Positions 9,222 to 20,052 of a stretch of DNA of 64,000 nucleotides are shown here, in pieces; the first letter of the stretch is position 1; the number at the start of each line of letters is the position of its first letter. The translations under genes and the position numbers were made by a program. The DNA comes from Sulfurisoma sediminicola (GTDB lineage Bacteria > Pseudomonadota > Gammaproteobacteria > Burkholderiales > Rhodocyclaceae), in NCBI RefSeq assembly GCF_003865015.1, contig NZ_BHVV01000006.1:1-64000 (forward strand), read 5' to 3'. The notes beneath the pieces are model-generated. The model did no database searches. It worked only from the letters and a program-made list of their open reading frames with translations, and was not told the DNA's origin.

Positions 9222-10436
9222 ATGCTCAAGCTGCCCATCTACCTCGACTATTCCGCCACCACCCCGGTCGATCCGCGCGTCGCCGCGAAAATGATTCCCT
9301 GGCTGACCGAACACTTCGGCAACCCGGCCTCGCGCTCGCATGCCTACGGTTGGGAAGCCGAGAAGGCGGTCGAGGATGCCCGCGAGGAAGTCGCCAAGCT
9401 GGTCAATGCCGACCCGAAGGAAATCATCTGGACCTCGGGCGCGACCGAGTCGAACAACCTGGCGATCAAGGGTGCCGCGCATTTCTATGCGGGGACCAAG
9501 GGCAAGCACATCGTCACCGTCGCCACGGAACACAAGGCGGTGCTCGACACCTTCAAGGAACTCGAGCGCCAGGGCTTCGAGGCGACCTACCTCGAGCCTC
9601 AGCCGAATGGCCTGATCACCCTCGAGCAGTTCAAGGCCGCGCTGCGCAAGGACACGGTGCTCGCCTCGGTGATGGCGGTCAACAACGAGATCGGCGTGAT
9701 CCAGCCGATCGCCGAGCTCGGCGAAATCTGTCGCGAGGCCGGCGTGATCTTCCACGTCGACGCCGCCCAGGCCACCGGCAAGATGCCGCTCGACCTGGCC
9801 AAGCTCAAGGTCGACCTGATGTCGTTCTCGGCGCACAAGACCTACGGCCCCAAGGGCATCGGCGCGCTCTACGTTCGCCGCAAGCCGCGCATCCGCCTCG
9901 AGGCGCAGATGCACGGCGGCGGCCACGAGCGCGGCCTGCGCTCCGGCACGCTGGCGACGCACCAGATCGTGGGCATGGGCGAGGCCTTCCGCCTGGCCCG
10001 CGAGGAGATGGCCACCGAGAACGAGCGCATCCGCATGCTGCGCGACCGCCTGCTCAAGGGCCTGACGGACATCGAGGAGACCTACGTCAATGGCGACCTC
10101 GAGCAGCGCGTGCCGCACAATCTCAACGTCAGCTTCAACTACGTCGAGGGCGAGTCGCTGGTCATGGCCGTCAAGGACATCGCGGTGTCGTCCGGTTCGG
10201 CCTGCACCTCGGCCTCGCTCGAGCCGTCCTACGTGCTGCGCGCGCTGGGCCGCTCCGACGAACTTGCGCACAGCTCGATCCGCTTCTCCATCGGCCGCTT
10301 CACCACCGAGGAGGAAATCGACTACACCATCAAGCTGCTGCACGACAAGCTCGGCAAGCTGCGCGAACTCTCGCCGCTGTGGGAAATGTTCAAGGACGGC
10401 GTCGATCTCAATACTGTCCAATGGGCTGCACACTAA
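9222..10436 (+). CDS. iscS: Cysteine desulfurase IscS
   Basis: 404 residues, the canonical length. PLP lysine in [12 protein letters not shown]; catalytic C328 in [15 protein letters not shown] on the long flexible loop that hands persulfide to IscU. IscS supplies sulfur for Fe-S clusters, tRNA thiolation and other cofactors. The C-terminus ([19 protein letters not shown]) matches the IscU-interacting tail of the family. It is followed 26 bases later by iscU. Confidence 0.97.
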   Translation: MLKLPIYLDYSATTPVDPRVAAKMIPWLTEHFGNPASRSHAYGWEAEKAVEDAREEVAKLVNADPKEIIWTSGATESNNLAIKGAAHFYAGTKGKHIVTVATEHKAVLDTFKELERQGFEATYLEPQPNGLITLEQFKAALRKDTVLASVMAVNNEIGVIQPIAELGEICREAGVIFHVDAAQATGKMPLDLAKLKVDLMSFSAHKTYGPKGIGALYVRRKPRIRLEAQMHGGGHERGLRSGTLATHQIVGMGEAFRLAREEMATENERIRMLRDRLLKGLTDIEETYVNGDLEQRVPHNLNVSFNYVEGESLVMAVKDIAVSSGSACTSASLEPSYVLRALGRSDELAHSSIRFSIGRFTTEEEIDYTIKLLHDKLGKLRELSPLWEMFKDGVDLNTVQWAAH

Positions 10437-10462
10437 GCGTCTGCAAAGAAAGGGAAGCAACC

Positions 10463-10846
10463 ATGTCTTACAGTCAGAAGGTCATCGACCACTACGAAAA
10501 CCCCCGCAACGTCGGCTCGTTCGCCAAGGACGACGACAGCGTCGCCACCGGCATGGTCGGCGCGCCGGCCTGCGGCGACGTGATGAAGCTGCAGCTCAAG
10601 GTCGGCAAGGACGGCGTCATCGAGGACGCCAAGTTCAAGACCTACGGCTGCGGCTCGGCCATCGCCTCCAGCTCGCTCGTCACCGAGTGGGTCAAGGGCA
10701 AGACGCTCGACCAGGCGCTCGACATCAAGAACACCCAGATCGCCGAGGAGCTGGCGCTGCCGCCGGTGAAGATCCACTGCTCGATCCTGGCCGAGGACGC
10801 CATCAAGGCGGCCGTCGCCGACTACAAGAAGAAGCACGGGGAGTAA
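10463..10846 (+). CDS. iscU: Fe-S cluster assembly scaffold IscU
   Basis: 127 residues. It holds the nascent [2Fe-2S] cluster during assembly by IscS and transfer by HscA/HscB. The ligands are C37 (GAPACGDV), D39, C63 (YGCGSA), H105 and C106 (KIHCSIL). The HscA recognition peptide LPPVK lies at about residues 99-103. The start is set by the Shine-Dalgarno-like AAAGGGAAG just upstream. Confidence 0.97.
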   Translation: MSYSQKVIDHYENPRNVGSFAKDDDSVATGMVGAPACGDVMKLQLKVGKDGVIEDAKFKTYGCGSAIASSSLVTEWVKGKTLDQALDIKNTQIAEELALPPVKIHCSILAEDAIKAAVADYKKKHGE

Positions 10847-10924
10847 GAATATGGCCCCCACGCTCACTTCGTTCGCTGCCCCCACGGGGGGCGTTGCCTC
10901 CCTCGGGGCGGCCCTTCGGGAGGC
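10847..10924 (+). repeat. GC-rich hairpin element between iscU and iscA
   Basis: A 78-base insert of a type common between genes in GC-rich betaproteobacteria (my recollection, not searched). It has GCCCCC/GGGGGC arms (10878-10883 and 10887-10892) and a larger hairpin with arms GCCTCCC (10896-10902) and GGGAGGC (10918-10924) enclosing a GGG/CCC inner stem. The right arm is itself the Shine-Dalgarno of iscA. Confidence 0.6.
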
Positions 10925-10930
10925 ATGACC

Positions 10931-11341
10931 ATGTCCGCCTGTACCACCACCACTTCGCCCGAAGCGTCTGCCAAGGCCCAGGCCGCGCCCTCGGGCTGGC
11001 AGGGCATCGAGCGTGCGCTGCCGGTGACCTTGAGCGAGGCCGCCGCCGCCCACATCGCCAGGTTCATCGCCAAGCGCGGCAAGGGCATCGGCATCCGCCT
11101 CGGCGTGCGCACCTCCGGCTGCTCGGGCATGGCCTACAAGCTCGAATTCGCCGACTCGCCCAACCCCGAGGACATCGAGTTCCTCAGCCACGGCGTCAAG
11201 GTCCTGGTGGATCCGAAGAGCCTGCCCTACCTCGCGGGCACCGAGCTCGACTACACCAAGGAAGGCCTCAACGAGGGGTTCAAGTTCAACAACCCCAACG
11301 TCAAGGACGCCTGCGGCTGCGGCGAGAGTTTCAACGTCTGA
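10931..11341 (+). CDS. iscA: A-type Fe-S carrier IscA with N-terminal extension
   Basis: 136 residues from ATG at 10931. That start has GGGAGG seven bases upstream, while the alternative ATG at 10925 is one base from it. The A-type domain carries the three conserved cysteines: C in [10 protein letters not shown] and the C-terminal CGCGESF pair. It carries iron or a cluster to target apo-proteins. About 30 residues (Ser/Thr/Ala-rich) precede the domain, longer than the usual IscA of about 107 residues. Its ribosome site is inside the hairpin of the preceding repeat. The stop overlaps hscB by one base. Confidence 0.92.
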   Translation: MSACTTTTSPEASAKAQAAPSGWQGIERALPVTLSEAAAAHIARFIAKRGKGIGIRLGVRTSGCSGMAYKLEFADSPNPEDIEFLSHGVKVLVDPKSLPYLAGTELDYTKEGLNEGFKFNNPNVKDACGCGESFNV

Positions 11342-11883
11342 TGGTTTTCAGCCAGGAACCCCTCGGCCGCGACTTTTTCGCGCTGTTCGGCCTGCAGCAC
11401 CGCTTCGCGCTCGACATGTCCGAGCTCGAGGTGCTGTATCGCGACATGCAGGCGCGCGTGCACCCGGACAAGTTCGCCAGTGCCGGCGAGGCCGACAAGC
11501 GCCTGGCGATGCAGCTGGCGACGCACGCCAACGAGGCCTATCTCACGCTGAAATCTCCGCTCAAGCGCGCCCAGTACCTGCTGCATCTGGCCGGGCACGA
11601 TCCGCAGATCGAACACAACACCGCGATGCCGACGGATTTCCTCATCGAGCAGATGGAGTGGCGCGAGGCCGTGATCGAGGCGCGCGAGGCGGCCGACGTG
11701 GCCGAGCTCGATCGCCTGCATCACCGCATGCGCAAGGAAATCTCGCTCCAGTATGATGCGTTGCACCAGGCGCTGGACGCGCGCACGGATCACGCGCGCG
11801 CCGCCGAGGTGGTACGCCAGCTGATGTTCCAGGAAAAACTGCTCCACGAAATCGACGACGCGCTAGAAGCCGTCGAAGCTTAA
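11341..11883 (+). CDS. hscB: Fe-S cluster co-chaperone HscB
   Basis: 180 residues. The J domain has the HPD motif in RVHPDKFASAGE, required to stimulate HscA ATPase. The C-terminal three-helix domain that binds IscU follows (DFLIEQMEWREAVIEAREA). The start at 11341 shares one base with the iscA stop (TGATG), implying reinitiation. hscA starts seven bases after the stop. Confidence 0.95.
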   Translation: MVFSQEPLGRDFFALFGLQHRFALDMSELEVLYRDMQARVHPDKFASAGEADKRLAMQLATHANEAYLTLKSPLKRAQYLLHLAGHDPQIEHNTAMPTDFLIEQMEWREAVIEAREAADVAELDRLHHRMRKEISLQYDALHQALDARTDHARAAEVVRQLMFQEKLLHEIDDALEAVEA

Positions 11884-11889
11884 ATAACG

Positions 11890-13748
<1,859 letters not shown>

Positions 13749-13752
<4 letters not shown>

Positions 13753-14096
13753 CCCAGATCATCGTCCTGCCGCATGTCGAACTTTGTCCCGAGGGCGCCG
13801 TTTTCGAGGCCGCGGTCGGCCAGTCGATCTGCGACGCCCTGCTCGACAACGACATCGAGATCGAACACGCCTGCGAGAAGTCCTGCGCCTGCACCACCTG
13901 CCACGTCGTGATCCGCGAGGGCTTCAACTCGCTCGAGGCAGCCGAGGAAACCGAGGAGGACCTGCTCGACAAGGCCTGGGGCCTCGAGCCGACCTCGCGC
14001 CTGTCCTGCCAGGCCCTTGTGACCGCGACGCCATTGGTGATAGAAATCCCGAAATACACCATTAACATGGCGAAGGAAGGGCACTCGAAGAAATGA
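13749..14096 (+). CDS. fdx: ISC-type [2Fe-2S] ferredoxin
   Basis: 115 residues, adrenodoxin-like. Cluster ligands are C42, C48, C51 ([10 protein letters not shown] context) and C87 (SCQAL), at the same positions as E. coli Fdx. It donates electrons during cluster assembly. It is coupled by 4-base overlaps to both hscA and iscX. Confidence 0.96.
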
Positions 14097-14287
14097 AATG
14101 GACCGACACCCTCGACATCGCGATCGAGCTGGCCGAGCGCCATCCCGAGATCGATCCGAAGACCGTCAATTTCGTCGACCTCATGCGCCTGGTGATGGCG
14201 CTGCCGGGGTTCGAGGAGGACGAGCGCCATTGCGGCGAGAAGAAGCTCGAGGCCATCCAGTTGGCCTGGATGGAAGAGCTGGACTGA
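14093..14287 (+). CDS. iscX: IscX family protein
   Basis: 64 residues, acidic. It has the family pattern WTDTLDIAIELAERHP and DPKTVNFVDLMRLV, and ends AIQLAWMEELD. IscX binds IscS and iron and modulates cluster assembly. It is the last recognised isc gene; the rhodanese starts two bases beyond its stop. Confidence 0.93.
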   Translation: MKWTDTLDIAIELAERHPEIDPKTVNFVDLMRLVMALPGFEEDERHCGEKKLEAIQLAWMEELD

Positions 14288-14289
14288 GC

Positions 14290-14943
14290 ATGGGCCTCCG
14301 GCGCGATCTCCTGGTTTTCGCCGCCGGCCTTTCCCTCGCGGCGGTGGCCGCGGCCGACCAGCCCGTCGGCATCACCGCCACGCTGCCCTACGTCGATGTC
14401 GTCCATGACGGCAAGCCCTTCCGCATCGAGCGCGAGCAGGACAATCTCAACCAGATCGAGCCCGACTACTCGCTGACCTCGCGGCCGTGCCCGCCCTACT
14501 GCATCCAGCCGATGCTGCTGGCGCCCGGAGTGGAGACCATCGGCGAGCTCGAGCTGCTCGATTACCTGCGCCGCGCCGCGAACGGCGAGGCGGTGGTGGT
14601 GGTCGACTCGCGCGAGGAGCACTGGCTGCTGCGCACCGGCATCATTCCCGGCGCCATGCACCTGACGTGGACCGAGCTGCACCCGGCGCACACCGACTCG
14701 GCCAGGATTGCCGACACCCTGCAGTTCGTCTTCGGCGTGGCGCGCACCGGCATCCTCTGGAATTTCGAGAACGCGCGCACCGCGGTGTTCTACTGCAACG
14801 GCGTCTGGTGCGGCCAGTCGCCGACCAACATCAAGCAGTTGCTGGCGCTGGGCTACCCGCCCCACAAGCTCAAGTGGTACCGCGGCGGCATGCAGTCATG
14901 GAAGAGCCTGGGCCTGTCCACTGCCTCCTATTTGCTGAAGTGA
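14290..14943 (+). CDS. Exported rhodanese-like protein
   Basis: 217 residues. The N-terminus (GLRRDLLVFAAGLSLAAVAA) is a signal peptide with a likely cleavage after AAA, so it should act in the periplasm. The rhodanese domain spans about residues 80-215. The active-site loop is FYCNGVWCGQSP, with the first Cys as persulfide-forming nucleophile, preceded by the VVDSREEHW strand and followed by WYRGGMQSWKSLGL. It sits directly behind iscX but is exported, so it is unlikely to feed the cytoplasmic ISC machinery. Substrate unknown. Its stop overlaps the next start. Confidence 0.8.
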   Translation: MGLRRDLLVFAAGLSLAAVAAADQPVGITATLPYVDVVHDGKPFRIEREQDNLNQIEPDYSLTSRPCPPYCIQPMLLAPGVETIGELELLDYLRRAANGEAVVVVDSREEHWLLRTGIIPGAMHLTWTELHPAHTDSARIADTLQFVFGVARTGILWNFENARTAVFYCNGVWCGQSPTNIKQLLALGYPPHKLKWYRGGMQSWKSLGLSTASYLLK

Positions 14944-15716
14944 CGCCGCCGCTGATCGACAGCCACTGCCATCTCGATGCGGCCGAGTTCGACGCCGACC
15001 GCGCGGCGGTGGCTGCCGCGGCGGTGGCGGCGGGGCTCGCGACCATCGTCATTCCGGCCATCGAGCGCGCCAATTTCGGCGCTGTGGCGAGCGTCTGCCG
15101 CGAGTTCCCCGGCTGCGTGCCGGCCTACGGCATCCACCCGATGTATGTCGATCGCGCCGAGCCGGCCGACCTCGACGCGCTGCGGGCGACGCTCGCGCGC
15201 GAACCCGCCGTCGCCGTCGGCGAAATCGGCCTCGATCGCTTCGTCGAGCCGCGCGACGACGGCCGCCAGGCGTTCTATTTCGTCGAACAGCTGAAGATCG
15301 CCCGCGACCTCGGGCTGCCGGTGATCCTCCACGTGCGCCGGGCCATCGACCCGATCCTCAAGCAGCTGCGTCGCATCGGCGTGGCCGGGGGCATCGCCCA
15401 CGCCTTCAATGGCAGCCGCCAGCAGGCCGACGAGTTCATCAAGCTCGGCTTCGTCCTCGGCTTCGGCGGCGCCATGACCTACCCGCGGGCGGCCCGCATC
15501 CGCGAGCTGGCGGCGACGCTGCCGCTGGAGGCCATCGTGCTCGAGACCGACGCGCCCGACATCCCGCCGGCCTGGCGGGTCGGCGCCCGCAATGCGCCGG
15601 ACCAGTTGCCGCGCATCGCGGCGGAGCTGGCGGCGCTGCGCAATCTGCCGGTGGCGGATATCATAACGGCCACAACAAGCAATGTCTGCCGGGCGTTGCC
15701 GCGCCTGGCGCACTGA
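14940..15716 (+). CDS. TatD-family metal-dependent hydrolase
   Basis: 258 residues from GTG at 14940, overlapping the rhodanese stop by four bases (GTGA). The TIM-barrel metal ligands are visible: IDSHCHLD at residues 5-12, the Glu in VGEIGLD, His in LHVRRA, His in IAHAFNGS and Asp in LETDAPD. Family members are 3'-5' DNA/RNA exonucleases or D-aminoacyl-tRNA-type hydrolases. The exact substrate of this subgroup (YcfH/YjjV-like) is not defined by sequence. Confidence 0.88.
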   Translation: MTPPLIDSHCHLDAAEFDADRAAVAAAAVAAGLATIVIPAIERANFGAVASVCREFPGCVPAYGIHPMYVDRAEPADLDALRATLAREPAVAVGEIGLDRFVEPRDDGRQAFYFVEQLKIARDLGLPVILHVRRAIDPILKQLRRIGVAGGIAHAFNGSRQQADEFIKLGFVLGFGGAMTYPRAARIRELAATLPLEAIVLETDAPDIPPAWRVGARNAPDQLPRIAAELAALRNLPVADIITATTSNVCRALPRLAH

Positions 15717-15752
15717 GTTTCACCAACCCCCCGACCAACAAGGAGAGAACCA

Positions 15753-16256
15753 ATGAGCACCACCGTCACCCTGCAAGGCAATCCGGTTCCCGTCGACGGC
15801 GACCTGCCGGCCAGGGGCGCCAAGGCGCCCGCCCTCACCCTGACCAACGGCGAGCTCGCCGACGTCACGCTCGCCAATTTCGCCGGCAAGCGCAAGGTGC
15901 TTAATATCGTCCCCAGCCTCGACACGCCGACCTGCGCCACCTCGACGCGCAAGTTCAACGAGAAGGCCGCCGCGCTGAACAACGCGGTCGTGCTGGTCGT
16001 GTCTGCCGACCTGCCCTTCGCCGCCGGCCGCTTCTGCAGCACCGAAGGCCTCAAGAACGTCGCCCACCTGTCCACCTTCCGCCATCCAGAGTTCATGAAG
16101 GCCTGGGGCGTCGCCATTTCCGGCGGCCCGCTGGTCGGCGTCACCGCGCGTGCCGTGGTCGTGCTCGACGAGAACGACAACGTGCTGCACAGCGAAATGG
16201 TCGGCGAGATCGCCAACGAGCCGAACTACGACGCCGCGCTCAAGGCCCTCGGCTGA
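15753..16256 (+). CDS. tpx: Thiol peroxidase, atypical 2-Cys peroxiredoxin
   Basis: 167 residues. The peroxidatic Cys is in [11 protein letters not shown] and the resolving Cys in [10 protein letters not shown], the hallmark pair of Tpx. It reduces lipid and alkyl hydroperoxides with thioredoxin. A good AAGGAGAG Shine-Dalgarno precedes the ATG. It has its own 36-base gap from the upstream gene, so may be separately transcribed. Confidence 0.95.
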   Translation: MSTTVTLQGNPVPVDGDLPARGAKAPALTLTNGELADVTLANFAGKRKVLNIVPSLDTPTCATSTRKFNEKAAALNNAVVLVVSADLPFAAGRFCSTEGLKNVAHLSTFRHPEFMKAWGVAISGGPLVGVTARAVVVLDENDNVLHSEMVGEIANEPNYDAALKALG

Positions 16257-16293
16257 GTTTCGTTCGCGAGCGGCGGGCGCGCCCGCTAGGCCG

Positions 16294-17319
16294 ATGAGCA
16301 TCGCCCGTCACCTGCTGCGCCTGGCTGCCGCCATCGTCGCCGTCGCCGCGCTCTGCGGTGCGGCGGCGCGGGCTGACGTCCTGCCCGTCACCGTCAGCCT
16401 GCCCGGTCCGGGCAGCACGGTGTCGCTGCCGCTCGAGCTTGCCATCTCACTCGGCTACGACCGCGCGGAGGGCATCGCCATCAGGCCGCGGTACATCCTC
16501 GGCGGCGGCACGCCGTTGCGGGACCTCCAGTCCGGTCTCGCCAACTTCACCATTCACGGCATGCCGGCGGCGATGCTCAATCGGCTGCAGGAGGAGCACT
16601 ACGTCACGCTGATGCCCATCGACGACCAGCCGCAGTACGTCCTCATGGTGCGCCGCGGGCTCAAGGGCAGGATCAAGTCGCCACGTGACCTGGCCGGCTA
16701 CACCATCGGCATCCATGCCAATTCCCTCACCAACAGGACGACCTCGCATCAGCTGACCGAACAGCTGCTGCAGAGCTCGGGCGTCGGCCGCGACAAGGTG
16801 CGCTACGTCGCCGAGGGCACGGAGTGGGCGAGCGTATCGTCGGCGTTCCGCTCGGGAGCCGTCGATGCCGGCATGACCGACGAACCCTTCGCCACGCGCC
16901 TTGCGGCGGAAGGCCTCGCCTATCCGATATTCAAGACCACCGCCCGAGCGGAGCAGCGGCGCCTGGCCGGCGAGGGTTTCCTGCGTGTCGCACTGCATGG
17001 CCTGCGCGACCACATCGAGGCCGATCCAGCCGCCGCCGAGCGCATGGTACGGGTGCTGCAGAAGGTGCTGCGCTGGATCGCCACCCACACGCCGGAGCAG
17101 ATCGTGGATCAGCTGGCCCTAGGCGGCGAGATGCGCAAGGTGATGCTCACCGTGTTGCGCGGGAATCCGCGCCAGTACAGTCGCGACGGTCGTTTCTCGA
17201 CGGCGCAGCTGCGCGAGACCGAGATCTTCTTTCACGCCAGCAACCCGGAAAACGCCGCGGCGCAGCGCCTGACGATAGACAGCATGGTGTTCGACCGCTG
17301 GGCCGGGCGCAAGCCCTAG
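16294..17319 (+). CDS. Periplasmic substrate-binding protein, NMT1/SsuA-like
   Basis: 341 residues. A signal peptide (about residues 1-27, ending AAARA) is followed by a two-lobed binding protein: a GGGTPLRDLQSGLANFTIHG segment, then LAGYTIGIHANS and GAVDAGMTDEPFA. Proteins of this type bind nitrate, sulfonates, taurine or pyrimidine precursors for ABC transporters. No permease or ATPase gene is beside it, so it may be an orphan receptor or serve a distant transporter. A GC-palindromic stretch separates it from tpx. Confidence 0.75.
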   Translation: MSIARHLLRLAAAIVAVAALCGAAARADVLPVTVSLPGPGSTVSLPLELAISLGYDRAEGIAIRPRYILGGGTPLRDLQSGLANFTIHGMPAAMLNRLQEEHYVTLMPIDDQPQYVLMVRRGLKGRIKSPRDLAGYTIGIHANSLTNRTTSHQLTEQLLQSSGVGRDKVRYVAEGTEWASVSSAFRSGAVDAGMTDEPFATRLAAEGLAYPIFKTTARAEQRRLAGEGFLRVALHGLRDHIEADPAAAERMVRVLQKVLRWIATHTPEQIVDQLALGGEMRKVMLTVLRGNPRQYSRDGRFSTAQLRETEIFFHASNPENAAAQRLTIDSMVFDRWAGRKP

Positions 17320-17344
17320 GCGATGGCGCGGCGCGCCGTGCCGC

Positions 17345-18577
17345 TCAGTCGAGCACGTGCGAGACGAGGCCGTCGGCGAGCTTGGGTTCGAACCAGGTCG
17401 ACTTCGGCGGCATCACCTCGTTGGCGTCGGCCACCGCCATCAACTGGTCGAGGCTGGTCGGGTAGAGGGCGAAGGCGACGGCCATCTCGCCCGAGTCGAC
17501 GCGGCGCTCGAGTTCCTCCAGGCCGCGGATGCCGCCGACGAAATCGATGCGCTTGTCGCGGCGCAGATCGGTGATGCCGAGGATGGGGCCGAGCAGGTGG
17601 TCGGAGAGCAGGCTGACGTCGAGGCGCGCCACCGGATCGGCCGGGATCAGTTCCGGCCTGATGGTGAGCTTGTGCCAGCGGCCGTCGAGATACATGCCGA
17701 ATTCGCCGGGACGCGACGGCTGCACGCGCGCAGCCGCTTCCTCGACGGTGAAGGCCGCGGCGAGGCGTGCCGCCAGCGCCGACTTCTTGAGGCCGTGGAG
17801 ATCGGTGACCACGCGGTTGTAGTCGAGGATGCGCATCTCGCGGTGAGGGAAGATCACGGCGAGGAAGTAATCGCTGCTGCCGTCGCCGGCCGTGCCGCCG
17901 CTGCGGCGTGCCGCGGCGACGCGCGAGGCCGCGGCCGAGCGGTGGTGGCCGTCGGCGATATAGAGCGCCGGCATCGCATCGAAGGCGGCGGTGATCTGCG
18001 CAATCAGCCCGGGATCGCGCATGACCCATATCTGGTGGCGGATGCCGTCGTCGGCGGTGACGTCCGCTTCCGGCGAGCCGAGGTGCGTCTGGTCGAGCAG
18101 GGCGTCGACGACCGGGTCCGACGCGTAGGCCAGCAGCACCGGCCCGGTCTGGGCGTTGAGCGCCTCGATCTGGCGGACGCGGTCGTCCTCCTTGTCGGGC
18201 CGGGTGAACTCGTGCTTTTTGATGCGGTTGCAGTCGTAGGCGGCGACCGAAGCGGCGGCGACCAGGCCGGTCTGCACATGCCCACCCATGGTCAGGCGGT
18301 AGGCGTAGTAGCAGTCCGCAGCGTCGCGCCGCAGCACGCCGGCGTCGAGCATGGCCCGGAGGTTGGCCGCGGCCTTGGCATAGACGGCGGGCGCGTAGGG
18401 GTCGGTTCCCGGCGGCAGGTCGATCTCGGGCTTGGAGATGTGGAGGAAGGACCACGGCTTGCCGCTGGCGCGCACGCGGGCCTCGTCGGTCGACAGCACG
18501 TCGTAGGGCGGCGCGGCGACGTCGGCGGCACGGCCGGGGGCCGGGCGCAGACCGCGGAAGGGCTTGATCAGCGACAT
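17345..18577 (-). CDS. DUF1015 family protein
   Basis: 410 residues. The N-terminus LIKPFRGLRPAPGRAADVAA and PPYDVLS are typical of DUF1015, and IADGHHRSAAA in the middle is the most conserved stretch. The family is widespread and its activity unknown. It starts seven bases after the aroG stop on the same strand, so it is co-transcribed with aroG. It converges with the binding-protein gene. Confidence 0.85.
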   Translation of the reverse strand: MSLIKPFRGLRPAPGRAADVAAPPYDVLSTDEARVRASGKPWSFLHISKPEIDLPPGTDPYAPAVYAKAAANLRAMLDAGVLRRDAADCYYAYRLTMGGHVQTGLVAAASVAAYDCNRIKKHEFTRPDKEDDRVRQIEALNAQTGPVLLAYASDPVVDALLDQTHLGSPEADVTADDGIRHQIWVMRDPGLIAQITAAFDAMPALYIADGHHRSAAASRVAAARRSGGTAGDGSSDYFLAVIFPHREMRILDYNRVVTDLHGLKKSALAARLAAAFTVEEAAARVQPSRPGEFGMYLDGRWHKLTIRPELIPADPVARLDVSLLSDHLLGPILGITDLRRDKRIDFVGGIRGLEELERRVDSGEMAVAFALYPTSLDQLMAVADANEVMPPKSTWFEPKLADGLVSHVLD

Positions 18578-18584
18578 CGGACGA

Positions 18585-19655
18585 TTACTCCTTCGAACGC
18601 CCGGCGAGCGGGCCGCGCAGCGCAGCGCGCGCGTCGCGGATCATCGTCTCGGTGGTCGGCCAGTCGACGCAGGCGTCGGTGACCGAGCAGCCGTACTTCA
18701 GCTGCGACAGATCGGCCGGAATCGGCTGGTTGCCGGACTCGATGAAGCTCTCGACCATGAGGCCGACGATGGAACGGTTGCCGAGGCGGATCTGGTTGAC
18801 GCAGTCGGTCATCACCAGCGGCTGCAGCTCCGGGTTCTTGTAGCTATTGCCGTGCGAGCAGTCGATCACCATGTTCTGCGCCAGCTTGGCCTTGGCCAGC
18901 GCCTTTTCGGCGATGGCCACCGACACCGTGTCGTAGTTGGGACGGCCGCCGCCGCCGCGCAGCACCAGGTGGCCATACTTGTTGCCGCGCGTGCGCACCA
19001 CGCTCGATCGGCCCTGCATGTTGATGCCGAGGAAGCTGTGCGGGCTGGAGGCCGAGAGGATGGCATTGACCGCGGCGTCGAGCGAGCCGTCGGTGCCGTT
19101 CTTGAATCCGACCGGCGTCGACAGGCCCGAGGACATCTCGCGATGCGTCTGCGATTCCGAGGTGCGGGCGCCGATGGCGGTCCAGGCGATGAGGTCGCCG
19201 ACGTACTGCGGTGCGATCGGATCGAGCGCCTCGGTGCCGCAGGGCAGGCCGAGTTCGTTGAGGGCGATGAGGAACTCGCGCGCCTTCGAGAGCCCGTCCT
19301 CGATGTGGAAGGAGTCGTCCATGTACGGATCGTTGATGAAGCCCTTCCAGCCGGTGGCGGTGCGCGGCTTCTCGAAATAGACGCGCATCACCAGCAGCAG
19401 GGTATCGGCCACCTCGTCGGAGAGCGCCTTGAGACGGCGCGCATAGTCGAGGCCGGCGACCGGGTCGTGGATCGAGCAGGGGCCGATGACGACGAACAGG
19501 CGCGGGTCCGTACGGTCGAGGATGCGCTCGATCGCGCGGCGCCCGGCGACCACCGTCTGCGCCGCCTTGTCGGTCAGCGGCAGGCGGGCATGGATCTCCT
19601 CCGGCGTCGGCATCGGCGCGAAGGCTTCGATATTGAGGTTTTCGGTCTGTTGCAT
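18585..19655 (-). CDS. aroG: 3-deoxy-7-phosphoheptulonate synthase, class I
   Basis: 356 residues from ATG at 19655 (MQQTENLNIEAFAPMPTPEE). An in-frame ATG at 19703 would lie inside vapC and is less likely. It condenses phosphoenolpyruvate and erythrose-4-phosphate, the first shikimate step. Motifs: VVIGPCSIHDP, RVYFEKPRTATGWKG, GSSVVRTRGNKYGH-type region and VIDCSHGNSYKNP. The overall form is that of the AroF/G/H type. The feedback amino acid cannot be read from the sequence. The toxin gene vapC ends seven bases upstream on the same strand, so aroG may be read partly from the toxin-antitoxin promoter. Confidence 0.92.
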   Translation of the reverse strand: MQQTENLNIEAFAPMPTPEEIHARLPLTDKAAQTVVAGRRAIERILDRTDPRLFVVIGPCSIHDPVAGLDYARRLKALSDEVADTLLLVMRVYFEKPRTATGWKGFINDPYMDDSFHIEDGLSKAREFLIALNELGLPCGTEALDPIAPQYVGDLIAWTAIGARTSESQTHREMSSGLSTPVGFKNGTDGSLDAAVNAILSASSPHSFLGINMQGRSSVVRTRGNKYGHLVLRGGGGRPNYDTVSVAIAEKALAKAKLAQNMVIDCSHGNSYKNPELQPLVMTDCVNQIRLGNRSIVGLMVESFIESGNQPIPADLSQLKYGCSVTDACVDWPTTETMIRDARAALRGPLAGRSKE

Positions 19656-19662
19656 GGAGGGC

Positions 19663-20052
19663 TTACCAGATCCGCTTGACGCGGTAGTTTGAAAAAGCGG
19701 CATCCGCCGAAACGATGGCGAGCTTGCGGGCCTTCGCCTGGGCGACCAGGAGGCGGTCGAAAGGGTCGCGGTGATGCATGGGAAGCGATTCGACGACGGC
19801 GATGTCCTGCAGTTCGATGGGCAACCACGAGAAGCCGTTGGCTTCGAGGTGGCTGGCGACGTAGCGGTCGACCGGCAATGCCAGCTTCAGCTTGCCGATG
19901 CCGCGTTTGATCGCGAGTTCCCACGCGCTCGCGGCGCTGAGGTGGACGCGATTGTCGCGGTCTTCGATGGCTGCGCGCGCCTTGGCGGAGAGCAGGGTGT
20001 CGTCCTCTACCCAGCGCAGGAAGGCATGGGTGTCGAGCAGGATGTCCATCAC
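19663..20052 (-). CDS. vapC: PIN-domain toxin of a type II toxin-antitoxin pair
   Basis: 129 residues. PIN-domain acidic residues: D7 in LLDTHAFLRW, the Glu in SAASAWELAIKRGIGKL, and Asp residues in HHRDPFDRLLVAQA. VapC-type toxins are Mg-dependent RNases that usually cleave tRNA or rRNA. The start overlaps the antitoxin stop by four bases. The C-terminus NYRVKRIW is complete. It lies between the antitoxin and aroG, immediately before aroG. Confidence 0.88.
   Translation of the reverse strand: MMDILLDTHAFLRWVEDDTLLSAKARAAIEDRDNRVHLSAASAWELAIKRGIGKLKLALPVDRYVASHLEANGFSWLPIELQDIAVVESLPMHHRDPFDRLLVAQAKARKLAIVSADAAFSNYRVKRIW

Noticed and set aside
7521-10460. A 979-codon open frame antisense to iscR-nifS-iscS
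   Set aside because: It is the mirror of highly biased GC-rich codons in well-identified genes; low-complexity, charged composition and no family.
19656-19703. aroG start at ATG 19703
   Set aside because: It would lie inside vapC and add residues without family similarity; ATG 19655 begins the recognisable N-terminus.
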